64,000 bases of DNA from Kineobactrum sediminis (GTDB taxonomy: Bacteria; Pseudomonadota; Gammaproteobacteria; Pseudomonadales; Halieaceae), in assembly GCF_002868715.1 (NCBI RefSeq), contig NZ_PKLZ01000003.1, positions 62,001 through 126,000 of the forward strand, read 5' to 3'. The position numbers were made by a program, and so were the translations under genes. Shown in pieces: positions 38,201 to 46,094 of this stretch. Positions within the stretch are counted from its first letter, which is position 1; each line of letters begins with the position of its first letter. Under the pieces are notes generated by a model, which was not told where the DNA came from, did no database searches, and worked only from the letters and a program-made list of their open reading frames with translations.

Positions 38201-38605
38201 ATGGCCGTCGTGCATGTGGCGGTGGCGGTGGTCATGGACGCCCGACAGCGTATCCTGATCAGCCGGCGGGCAGGTTCTGCCCACCAGGGCGGCTTGTGGG
38301 AATTCCCCGGCGGCAAGGTGGAACCCGGCGAACCGGTGCGGGATGCACTGGCACGGGAGCTGCGCGAGGAGCTGGGGATAGGGTTCGGCGTAGCTCAGCC
38401 GCTGTTGCTGGTACCCTTTGACTACGGTGACAAGGCCGTGTTGCTGGATGTGTATCAGGTAACCGGGCTTACGGGAGAGGCCCGTGGCCTGGAGGGACAG
38501 CCCCTGGCCTGGGTAACGGCAACCGAACTGTCACAGTATCCTTTCCCGGCCGCCAACGTACCCATTGTGGCAGCGCTCCAGGCGGAGCGGCGTGCGGTTT
38601 CCTGA
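38201..38605 (+). CDS. mutT: Nudix hydrolase, MutT-type 8-oxo-dGTP diphosphatase
   Basis: 134 aa. The Nudix box runs from GGKVEPGE to REELGI with all catalytic Glu and Arg residues. It hydrolyses 8-oxo-dGTP and so prevents A:T to C:G transversions. It starts on the base after the argJ stop. Position after secA matches E. coli mutT; the thiamine-phosphate-synthase domain fused to MutT in some pseudomonads is absent. Confidence 0.93.
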   Translation: MAVVHVAVAVVMDARQRILISRRAGSAHQGGLWEFPGGKVEPGEPVRDALARELREELGIGFGVAQPLLLVPFDYGDKAVLLDVYQVTGLTGEARGLEGQPLAWVTATELSQYPFPAANVPIVAALQAERRAVS

Positions 38606-38613
38606 TCCGGGGT

Positions 38614-39225
38614 CTAGTGTTCCGCCAGTTCGGCGCGCTGCAGGAACTCCTTGTGCAGTTCCGCCACAATGTCATCCAGCTCGTCCAGGCTACCGCTGTT
38701 GTCCACGATGATATCGGCCAGCGCCAGGCGTTCTTCTCGGGCTAGCTGGGCGGCCATGATGCGCCGCACCTGGGCCTCGTCATTATTGTCCCGGGCCATG
38801 GCGCGCTGCAGCTGTACCTCTTCCGGTACATCCACCACCACCACCAGGTTGGCAAGCGTTCTCTGGCTGGAAGATTCCAGCAGCAGTGGCGAGCTGAGCA
38901 GCGTGTAGGGCGACTCCGAGGCCGCGATCTGTCTGCGGATCTCCTCGCCGATCAACGGATGGGTGAGTTGTTCCAGCCACTTGCGCTGCGCGGGATCGGC
39001 GAACACAATCCCGCGCAGGGCAGCGCGATCCAGGCTACCGTCGGCCTGTAGAATGTCGGCCCCGAAATGGGCGGCAACGGCCTCCAGCGCCGGGCTTCCG
39101 GGTTCAACCACCACCCGTGCCGCGAGGTCTGCATCAACCACGGTAATGCCGTACGCCGCAAAGCGGTCGGTGACCGCGGTCTTGCCACTGCCGATGCCTC
39201 CGGTAACCCCGACCACAAAGCTCAC
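38614..39225 (-). CDS. coaE: Dephospho-CoA kinase CoaE
   Basis: 203 aa from a GTG at 39225 that overlaps the pilD stop (GTGA), matching the family length of about 206. P-loop VGVTGGIGSGKTAV, then the DADLAARVVVEPGSPAL and LLLESSSQR-type lid segments. Last step of coenzyme A synthesis. An upstream in-frame ATG (39252) lies inside pilD and is unlikely. The zinc-finger gene yacG, usual next to coaE, is not here. Confidence 0.95.
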   Translation of the reverse strand: MSFVVGVTGGIGSGKTAVTDRFAAYGITVVDADLAARVVVEPGSPALEAVAAHFGADILQADGSLDRAALRGIVFADPAQRKWLEQLTHPLIGEEIRRQIAASESPYTLLSSPLLLESSSQRTLANLVVVVDVPEEVQLQRAMARDNNDEAQVRRIMAAQLAREERLALADIIVDNSGSLDELDDIVAELHKEFLQRAELAEH

Positions 39226-40088
39226 AGTTTTACCCCATTGGCACCCAGCCACAGGGCCATCAACTGATCGCCCCAGACCAGGCTGATCCAGCCCGCCATG
39301 GCCAGGTAGGGCCCGAAAGGGATGGGGATTTCACGCCCGCGGCGCTTGATCGCCATCAGCGCAATACCGACCACGGCGCCCACCAGTGACGACAGCAGGA
39401 TGATCAGCGGCAGGGCCTGCCAGCCCAGCCAGGCACCCAGCGCCGCCAGCAGCTTGAAATCGCCATACCCCATGCCTTCCTTGCCGGTAAGCAACTTGAA
39501 CAGCCAGTACACGGACCACAGGATCAGGTAGCCGGCAATGGCGCCCAGTACCGCATCGGCCAGGGGCACAAAACCGCCCACCAGGTTGAACAGCAGGCCC
39601 AGCCAGAGCAGCGGCAGGGTGATGTCATCCGGCAGCAGCTGGGTGTCAAGGTCAATCAGGCTCAGGGTGATGAGCGCCCAGGTGAATACGATGGCCGCCA
39701 GCAGCTGCAGGCTGGCGCCAAAGTGCAGGCCCAGCCACAAGGTCAGCAGCGCGGTGACCAGTTCCACCGTGGGGTAGCGCAGGGAAATGCCAGTGCCGCA
39801 ATTGGCGCATCTGCCGCGCAGCAGCAGGTAGCTCAGCAGTGGAATGTTCTGCCAGGGCCGCACCGGCGCCTTGCATTGTGGGCAGTGGGAGTTGGGGCTG
39901 GACAGGCTCAATGCCTGGTCCACCGGGGGTTCCTGGGCCAACAGTTCGCAACAATCCTGGCGCCATTGGGCCTGCATCATCAATGGCAACCGATAGATGA
40001 CCACATTGAGGAAACTGCCCACCACCAGCCCGAGTAGCAGTAAACAGCTGGCCAGCCACCAGGCATGCTCGGTAAATACCGCTAGCAT
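39222..40088 (-). CDS. pilD: Prepilin peptidase / N-methyltransferase PilD
   Basis: 288 aa polytopic membrane protein. The N-terminal cytoplasmic loop has the zinc tetracysteine Cys69-x2-Cys72 and Cys94-x2-Cys97. The aspartyl protease pair is Asp148 (IDLD) and Asp210 (GYGD). It removes the leader of type IV prepilins such as PilA in this window and methylates the new N-terminus. Operon pilB-pilC-pilD-coaE on the minus strand. Confidence 0.97.
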   Translation of the reverse strand: MLAVFTEHAWWLASCLLLLGLVVGSFLNVVIYRLPLMMQAQWRQDCCELLAQEPPVDQALSLSSPNSHCPQCKAPVRPWQNIPLLSYLLLRGRCANCGTGISLRYPTVELVTALLTLWLGLHFGASLQLLAAIVFTWALITLSLIDLDTQLLPDDITLPLLWLGLLFNLVGGFVPLADAVLGAIAGYLILWSVYWLFKLLTGKEGMGYGDFKLLAALGAWLGWQALPLIILLSSLVGAVVGIALMAIKRRGREIPIPFGPYLAMAGWISLVWGDQLMALWLGANGVKL

Positions 40089-40133
40089 ATCAATCCTTCA
40101 GGCGCTGGTCGGGAGTTCGTGACAACACCACGC

Positions 40134-41354
40134 CTAGATAACCGAACCGAGCATGAAGATAGGCAGGTACATGGCCACCATCAGGCCGCCCACCAGCACC
40201 CCCAGCACCGACATGATGATAGGCTCCATCAGCGAACTGAGGCTGTCCACGGCATTGTCCACTGCCTCCTCATAATGCTGCGCAACCTTATCCAGCATGT
40301 CGTCCAGCGCACCGGACTCCTCACCGATCGACACCATCTGCAGCAACATGTTGGGGAACAGGCCGGTGGATTTGATGGACTGGTAGAGCGTGGAGCCGGT
40401 GGTAACGTCGTCGCGTATCTGGATGATGGCCTTGCGGTACACAGCATTGCCCGCCGCGCCGGCGGTGGAGTTGAGTGCCTCCACCAGCGGTACGCCGGCG
40501 GCAAAGGTGGTGGCCAGGGTGCGCGAGAAACGCGCCACCACCGCATCGTGCACAATGCCGCCAACCACGGGCACCCGCAGGGCGAGCTTGTCCAGGCCCT
40601 CGGCAAACACAACCGACCGGTGCTTGGCCTCCTTGAAGGCATAAAAGGTGGCGATCAGGCCCAGCAGGATCACGAACCACCAGGCCTGGACAAAGTTGGA
40701 AAGGCCCAGCACCATCAGGGTGAAGGCGGGCAGGTCCGAGCCGAAGCTGCGGAAGGTCTCGGCGAACTGGGGCACCACCTTCACCAGCAGAATCCCGGTA
40801 ACCACCAAAGCGACAATGACCACCGCGGTGGGGTAGGTCATGGCCTTCTTGATCTTGGCCTTGAGCTGTTCGGTTTTTTCCTTGTAGGTGGCCACCCGGC
40901 TGAGCATGGTTTCCAGCGTACCCGAGCCTTCGCCCGAGGCCACCAGGCTGCAGAACAGGTCATCAAAGTGGCGGGGGAACTTGGCGAGCGATGGCGCCAG
41001 GCCGGAACCCGAGGCCACATCATTTTTAATGCTCGATACCATGTCGCGCATCTTGGGCTTGTCCAGGCCCTCGCCGACAATATCAAAGCTCTGTACCAGT
41101 GGCACCCCGGCCTTCATCATGGTCGCCAGTTGCCGGGTGAAAATGGCAATATCCACCGGCTTGATGGGTTTGCCGCCGCCCCCGAACAGGGGCTTGGCCT
41201 TTTTCTTGACACTGCGTGGCTTGATACCCTGGGTGCGCAACTGGGCCTTGGCCATGGCGCTGCTTTGTGCGGAGATTTCACCCTTGGAGACCCGGCCGTT
41301 ACGGTCGGTGCCATTCCAGATAAAGGTATCCCGTTTTGCTACAGTTGTTGCCAT
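40134..41354 (-). CDS. pilC: Type IV pilus inner-membrane platform protein PilC
   Basis: 406 aa. Two T2SS-F domains (about 75-195 and 278-400), each followed by membrane helices, with the repeated FPxxxxxMVxxGExSGxLxxML pattern. N-terminal FIWNGTDRNGRVSKGEI and the KPIKPVDIAIFTRQLATM block are typical of PilC. It couples the PilB motor to pilin assembly. Lies between pilB and pilD. Confidence 0.97.
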   Translation of the reverse strand: MATTVAKRDTFIWNGTDRNGRVSKGEISAQSSAMAKAQLRTQGIKPRSVKKKAKPLFGGGGKPIKPVDIAIFTRQLATMMKAGVPLVQSFDIVGEGLDKPKMRDMVSSIKNDVASGSGLAPSLAKFPRHFDDLFCSLVASGEGSGTLETMLSRVATYKEKTEQLKAKIKKAMTYPTAVVIVALVVTGILLVKVVPQFAETFRSFGSDLPAFTLMVLGLSNFVQAWWFVILLGLIATFYAFKEAKHRSVVFAEGLDKLALRVPVVGGIVHDAVVARFSRTLATTFAAGVPLVEALNSTAGAAGNAVYRKAIIQIRDDVTTGSTLYQSIKSTGLFPNMLLQMVSIGEESGALDDMLDKVAQHYEEAVDNAVDSLSSLMEPIIMSVLGVLVGGLMVAMYLPIFMLGSVI

Positions 41355-41391
41355 AGTGGTATCCGTCTCGCGCTAGCGTAGCGCCGTGATT

Positions 41392-43110
41392 CTAGTCTGT
41401 GGTCACCCGGTTGATCTCTTCCAGGCTGGTGAGCCCGTTTGCCACCTTGACCAGTGCCGAGGCGCGCAGGTCATTGAATCCTTCCGCCCTGGCCTGTTTA
41501 TGTATCTCATTCGAGTTGCCCTGTTCAAGGATAATCTGCGCAATACTCGGAGTAACGCGAACCACCTCGTAAATACCTACACGACCTTTGTAGCCATCCG
41601 TGCAGTGGTCACAGCCCACCGCTTTCATGATGGTTGCCGTGGCCAGCAGCTCTTCACTGAAGCCCTGCTTTAACAGCACATCCCGTGGAATATCGGTGGC
41701 CTCCACGCTGCACTCCTTGCACAGCCTGCGTGCCAGGCGCTGGGCGATAATCAGGTTCACCGAGGTGGCCAGGTTAAACGACGGCACGCCCATGTTGAGC
41801 ATCCGGGTAACGGTTTCGGCCGCGCTGTTGGTGTGCAGGGTAGACAATACCAGGTGACCGGTCTGTGCGGCCTTGATGGCGATTTCGGCGGTTTCCAGGT
41901 CGCGGATCTCACCGACCATGATCACATCCGGATCCTGGCGCAGGAAGGAGCGTAGTGCCTCGGCAAAACCCAGCCCCACCTTCGGGTTCACGTGTACCTG
42001 GTTGACGCCTTCCATGTTGATCTCCACCGGGTCTTCCGCGGTGGAAATATTGCGCTCCGGCTGGTTCAGCAGGTTGATGCCGGTGTAAAGAGAGACTGTC
42101 TTACCGGAACCGGTGGGCCCGGTAACCAGGATCATGCCCTGGGGTTTGCTCAGTGCATCCAGGTACATGGCCTTCTGGTCCTCCTCGTACCCCAGTGCTT
42201 CAATGCCCATCTGGGCACTGCTGGGGTCGAGGATACGCAGTACCACCTTTTCGCCGAATAGCGTCGGCAGGGTGTTAACCCGGAAATCGATGGCCCGGTT
42301 GCGCGACAGCTTCATCTGGATCCGGCCGTCCTGGGGAACACGGCGCTCGGAGATGTCCATCTGTGACATGATCTTCAGGCGTGCCGCCATGCGGGCGGAC
42401 AGGTTCTTGGGCGGCTTGACCATTTCCCGCAAAATACCATCGGTGCGGAAGCGCACCCGGTAGTTTTTCTCGTAGGGCTCAAAGTGGATGTCCGATGCGC
42501 CCTGCTTGATGGCGTCAATCAAAACCTTGTTGATGAAGCGAACAATGGGTGTCTCGTCAACGGCTTCATTGCCCTCTTCCTTGTCGCGCTCCTCACCGCC
42601 GCTGATATCGATGTTCTCGAAATCCTCGGAATCCAGGTCACCCAGGCCCTCGGATAAATTGTCCTGTGATTCAACCCACCCGGTAATGGCTTTGCTGAGT
42701 GCGCGTTCCTCAACCAGGATGGCATCGGTATTAATGCCGGTGTGAAACTTGATTTCGTCCAGGGCGGCAAGGTTGGTGGGGTCGGATACGCCGATAAACA
42801 GGCGATTGCCGCGGCGGAACAGGGGCAGGGCGTGGTGCTTGGAAATCAGGTTGACATCGACCAGGCCGACGGGCAGAGCGCTCATGTTAAACGCATTGAT
42901 ATCAAACAGCGGTACACCGAACTCGAGCGAGGCCACTTCCGCAATGCGCTGGCTGTTGAGGTTCAGTTTTTCAACCAGGTGCTTGACCAGCGGGATACGA
43001 TCAAAAATCGCATCCCGTTGCGCTTCACGGGCCTGCTCAGCACTCAGGAGTCCCTCTACAACCAGTCTCCCGGCCAGGCCGCTGAGCTGGCCTATCGCCC
43101 TTTCATTCAT
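41392..43110 (-). CDS. pilB: Type IV pilus assembly ATPase PilB
   Basis: 572 aa. N-terminal T2SSE_N (MshEN-like) domain, P-loop GPTGSGKTVSLYTG, Asp box, Walker B region with DPDVIMVGEIRDLETAEIA and HLVLSTLHTNSA, and a zinc tetracysteine (CKEC...CDHC). The hexameric motor of pilus extension. First gene of the minus-strand pilBCD-coaE operon, diverging from pilA. Confidence 0.97.
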   Translation of the reverse strand: MNERAIGQLSGLAGRLVVEGLLSAEQAREAQRDAIFDRIPLVKHLVEKLNLNSQRIAEVASLEFGVPLFDINAFNMSALPVGLVDVNLISKHHALPLFRRGNRLFIGVSDPTNLAALDEIKFHTGINTDAILVEERALSKAITGWVESQDNLSEGLGDLDSEDFENIDISGGEERDKEEGNEAVDETPIVRFINKVLIDAIKQGASDIHFEPYEKNYRVRFRTDGILREMVKPPKNLSARMAARLKIMSQMDISERRVPQDGRIQMKLSRNRAIDFRVNTLPTLFGEKVVLRILDPSSAQMGIEALGYEEDQKAMYLDALSKPQGMILVTGPTGSGKTVSLYTGINLLNQPERNISTAEDPVEINMEGVNQVHVNPKVGLGFAEALRSFLRQDPDVIMVGEIRDLETAEIAIKAAQTGHLVLSTLHTNSAAETVTRMLNMGVPSFNLATSVNLIIAQRLARRLCKECSVEATDIPRDVLLKQGFSEELLATATIMKAVGCDHCTDGYKGRVGIYEVVRVTPSIAQIILEQGNSNEIHKQARAEGFNDLRASALVKVANGLTSLEEINRVTTD

Positions 43111-43313
43111 CTCGTGTGCATTCCCGTGGTGGCATTATTGTCTGCACTCAGTCCCTATACCGCCTCAGTATACCCACCGGAACTTAAAGCTAATACCCTA
43201 TATTGCCTGTAAAAGCATGATTTTAAGCAATATTTAAGGAATTTTTTGGGATCTGGGAGCGTGTTCGCAGTATCCGGTCGCCTCTTCACCGCCATTGCAC
43301 ACGTTTTGCGTGC

Positions 43314-43358
43314 TGACAAAACAGGTCACCGGTTTAATTGATATGACAAAATTCGTCA
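43314..43358 (+). promoter_or_regulatory. Two TGAC-N7-GTCA dyads, 30 bp apart, upstream of pilA
   Basis: TGACAAAACAGGTCA (43314-43328) and TGACAAAATTCGTCA (43344-43358) share arms TGAC/GTCA and the AAAA start of the spacer, and their centres are exactly 30 bp apart (same helix face). They lie about 165 and 195 bp before the predicted pilA start, the usual range for enhancer sites of sigma-54 activators such as PilR. The 468-base gap between pilB and pilA otherwise holds only AT-rich sequence. Confidence 0.5.
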
Positions 43359-43435
43359 CATCACGCCGTGTTATGCCCCATGCGGGTTATAGCCAGGTGA
43401 AGCAATGCGAATTGCGGGAGAAGTATGATTTCAAT

Positions 43436-43448
43436 TAACCCATTGAAT
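43436..43448 (-). promoter_or_regulatory. IHF-like site upstream of pilA
   Basis: Minus-strand ATTCAATGGGTTA matches WATCAANNNNTTR with one mismatch, between the dyads and the -24 element, where IHF bends DNA at many sigma-54 promoters. The region is AT-rich, so chance matches are possible. Confidence 0.3.
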
Positions 43449-43488
43449 TTATTGGATAAAAATATAAATTATGAAATTTTTAGTTTAT

Positions 43489-43504
43489 TGGCACGCATTA
43501 TGCT
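43489..43504 (+). promoter_or_regulatory. Sigma-54 promoter of pilA
   Basis: TGGCACGCATTATGCT matches the -24/-12 consensus TGGCACRNNNNTTGCW with one mismatch. Start of transcription would be near 43515, giving a 64-base leader. P. aeruginosa pilA is RpoN/PilR dependent, which agrees. Confidence 0.75.
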
Positions 43505-43578
43505 TTTGGAAAAGGGCGAGATCGCTACAAATGGTGGCGGAAGTTAAAACAATCCCTCCGGGGGCAGGAGCAAAGACC

Positions 43579-44052
43579 ATGAAAATGCAAAAAGTACAAC
43601 AAGGTTTCACTCTGATCGAACTGATGATCGTTATCGCGATCGTCGGCATTCTGGCCGCCATCGCGCTGCCGGCTTATCAGGATTATACGGTGCGTGCGAA
43701 AATGTCCGAGCCGATGGCTTATCTGTCTGAGGCCAAGACTACCCTGAGTGAGTACTACGCGACGCAAGGAGTGTTTCCGACCGAAGCGCAGGCTGGTCTC
43801 AATACAAATCCGAATACCGAGATTGTAAGGTCCATCAAATATGATGAAGGCGACAATGGTATTGTTGCGGTCACGTTACAAGACAATGTGGTTCCGGGCG
43901 GAACAGGAGCAGGCATCGGTTTCAGTCTGTCCCCGGTAACAGTTACTGGCAGCAGAAGTGTGCAGTGGGTATGCGGAAGCACAACTAGCACGGGTACGGA
44001 TGTTACCACTATGGTAGAAGCCAAATACCTGCCCTCAACCTGTCGCGGCTAA
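43579..44052 (+). CDS. pilA: Type IV major pilin PilA
   Basis: 157 aa from ATG 43579. The class IVa prepilin leader is nine residues (MKMQKVQQG), cut before Phe in [21 protein letters not shown]; Glu+5 is present. The C-terminal disulfide loop is Cys132-Cys155, and the residues after Cys132 are unusually Ser/Thr-rich ([13 protein letters not shown]), possible O-glycosylation sites. The frame is open upstream but only the leader context makes sense. PilD, encoded at 39222-40088, would process it. Confidence 0.96.
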   Translation: MKMQKVQQGFTLIELMIVIAIVGILAAIALPAYQDYTVRAKMSEPMAYLSEAKTTLSEYYATQGVFPTEAQAGLNTNPNTEIVRSIKYDEGDNGIVAVTLQDNVVPGGTGAGIGFSLSPVTVTGSRSVQWVCGSTTSTGTDVTTMVEAKYLPSTCRG

Positions 44053-44096
44053 GCACAGCGAAAGGTTATACTCCTGAGCATTAGTCAGGGGTAGAG

Positions 44097-44125
44097 AAAG
44101 CCCGGCTCACGCCGGGCTTTTTTTT
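44097..44125 (+). terminator. Rho-independent terminator after pilA
   Basis: Ten-base stem AAAGCCCGGC (44097-44106) / GCCGGGCTTT (44111-44120) with loop TCAC and a run of eight T (44118-44125). The next gene starts 47 bases further on the same strand, so it needs readthrough or its own promoter, which I could not see. Confidence 0.92.
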
Positions 44126-44171
44126 GCCCTTGATTACACCAGCACCCCGCAATGTGGACGCTAACTTCGGA

Positions 44172-46094
44172 ATGAAAACGATAACAGGTCCCCTGGCCAT
44201 CCTTTTTTTTGCAGTCTTTTGCCTGTATTGGCTGGCGAGTGGTGATTATTTCCTGTTCGATGACGGGCCTGCAATCACCGGGAATACCGCCATCGCCGAG
44301 CTGGATCCCGCCAGTGCCGCCGGTTGGCTGGATGCGGTGCGCAGCAGCAATTCCGGGCCTACCGGGCGCCCGGTGGCGATGTTCAGCCTGGCGCTAAACG
44401 CGGCTTTTACCCAGGCACTCTCCGCCATTCCGTTCAAGCTCGGCAATCTGCTGGTACACCTGGCCTGCGGCGGGCTGTTGTTTGGTTTTTTGCTGGAATT
44501 GCGCAGGGCGTCTTTCGATAACAGGAGCGGCGGGCACCTGCCGCTGGCGGTCGCCGGACTGGCGTGCGCACTCTGGCTGGTAGCGCCGTTGCATGTCTCC
44601 ACCGTGCTGTACCCGGTGCAGCGCATGGCGCAACTGGCAACGCTGTTTGTCCTCCTGGGCCTGTATCTGTTTGCCCGCTGGCGCAACCACTGGGCAGAGC
44701 GGGGTGCCTCTGTTGCGGAGCTGGTTGCTGCAAGTCTATGGTTGGCCCTGGTGGTATTTATGGCCACGCTATCCAAGGAAAACGGTTTATTGCTGCTCTG
44801 GTTGTTGCCCCTGGTCGAAGTGGCCTTTTTCCGGGGCCGCTGGCGTGCTGTGCAGCGACCGTGGCTACAACGCCTGGGCTGGCTGGTCTTACTGTCGCCC
44901 CTGGTACTGGTGGCTGTAATATTCATGGTGATCCCGGATGCAGTCACGGGTGGTTACGGGTCCCGGGACTTTACCCTGTATGAGCGGTTGCTGACCCAGC
45001 TGCGCGTGCTCTGGCATTATGTTGGCTGGCTGCTGCTGCCTGTGCCTTCCCATCTGGGTTTTCTGCACGATGACATCGTGGTATCCAGTGGCTGGCTTGC
45101 ACCCTGGACAACTGTCGTGGCGGCAATGGGGTGGCTGGCTGTGCTGGGTATTGCGCTCGCATCTTACCGGGCTCGCCCCTGGCTGTTTTTCGGGATACTG
45201 TTTTTCCTGATCGGCCACAGCCTGGAGTCCGGCTTCCTGGCGCTGGAGATGGTGTTTGAACACCGTAACTACCTGCCCTCGATCGGCCTGTATATCGTGG
45301 CCGGGGGCTTGTTGCTGGAGTTAAGTCGGCGCTTGCCGGCAATAAACCCGCGCCTGTTGCTGGTGGCCTGCTTTTTGCCGTTGCTGTTGTTACTGGCGCT
45401 GCGCACCCACACCTGGAGCGAAGAGTTCAGGATGGCTAACGTTAACGCACGGCATCACCCCCAATCGCCGCGGGGCCTGTATTTTCAGTCGCGAGCCCTT
45501 GAAAAACGCCACCAGCAAGGGGTTGCCGAAGGTGCAACAGATAATCCCGATGACCTGTTGCGAGCGCGCAGGGCGCTGCAGCAAATGGCCTCGCTTGAGC
45601 CCGGGTCAATCGTGCCTTTCGCCGCGTTGTATCTGCTGGACTATCAATATTTCCCCGCCAACCCCGAGCAAGCCCAATGGCTGGGCGCCATCCTGGCGCG
45701 GGCAGGCAAGCCGGTATTGTCGGCGTCGGAGAGTAACGGCTTGAATGCCGTGATCCGGCGACTGTTGGCTGACTGTGAGGGTGACATGAGAGTTGCCTCC
45801 TCCCTGATAAACAGTTTGCAGGCAAGCGGCAGAGACAGTGCTACCTGGGATATGGCAGCCTATGAACTGGCGCGCTGTAATGCAGGGCAAGACCGGAGAC
45901 AACGCAATGAAGATAGCGCCTTTGCCGCTCTGGAGCGTAAATATCCCGACAACATCCAGGTTCTCTACCGGCGCCTTGCACGAGCAGTGGAGGCGGGTGA
46001 TGTTGCCGGCATGTATGCCGCAGTCGGTCGCATACTCGCTGTGGATGAAGATCGCAGGCAGACCTCCCGCTTGCTGACGCTGGTAGCTGATTAA
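44172..46094 (+). CDS. GT-C-type membrane glycosyltransferase with TPR-like C-terminus (paralogue 1)
   Basis: 640 aa from ATG 44172; a TTG further upstream would lie in the pilA terminator and is rejected. About ten hydrophobic helices occupy residues 5-420, and a soluble Ala/Arg-rich helical region (about 425-640), TPR-like, follows. Directly after TM1 comes FLFDDGPAI (Asp30-Asp31), the position of the catalytic acidic residues in GT-C enzymes such as PMT and ArnT. Other shared motifs: VQRMAQLATLFVLLGLYLF, SKENGLLLL, GFLHDD and EHRNYLPS (363-370), which resembles the E-R-x-YLPS region of TMTC/O-mannosyltransferase-like proteins. Linked to pilA, so a protein (pilin) O-glycosyltransferase is the leading inference; an O-antigen-type polymerase or ligase is the alternative. 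Substrate unknown. Stop overlaps the next start (TAATG). Confidence 0.7.
   Translation: MKTITGPLAILFFAVFCLYWLASGDYFLFDDGPAITGNTAIAELDPASAAGWLDAVRSSNSGPTGRPVAMFSLALNAAFTQALSAIPFKLGNLLVHLACGGLLFGFLLELRRASFDNRSGGHLPLAVAGLACALWLVAPLHVSTVLYPVQRMAQLATLFVLLGLYLFARWRNHWAERGASVAELVAASLWLALVVFMATLSKENGLLLLWLLPLVEVAFFRGRWRAVQRPWLQRLGWLVLLSPLVLVAVIFMVIPDAVTGGYGSRDFTLYERLLTQLRVLWHYVGWLLLPVPSHLGFLHDDIVVSSGWLAPWTTVVAAMGWLAVLGIALASYRARPWLFFGILFFLIGHSLESGFLALEMVFEHRNYLPSIGLYIVAGGLLLELSRRLPAINPRLLLVACFLPLLLLLALRTHTWSEEFRMANVNARHHPQSPRGLYFQSRALEKRHQQGVAEGATDNPDDLLRARRALQQMASLEPGSIVPFAALYLLDYQYFPANPEQAQWLGAILARAGKPVLSASESNGLNAVIRRLLADCEGDMRVASSLINSLQASGRDSATWDMAAYELARCNAGQDRRQRNEDSAFAALERKYPDNIQVLYRRLARAVEAGDVAGMYAAVGRILAVDEDRRQTSRLLTLVAD

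Noticed and set aside
40119-41381. 420-codon plus-strand frame opposite pilC
   Set aside because: Shadow of pilC, unusually rich in His and Gln as expected for reversed GC-rich codons.
44124-44171. TTG start for the first GT-C gene inside the pilA terminator
   Set aside because: It lies in the T-run of the terminator; ATG 44172 directly precedes TM1 and gives a normal N-terminus.
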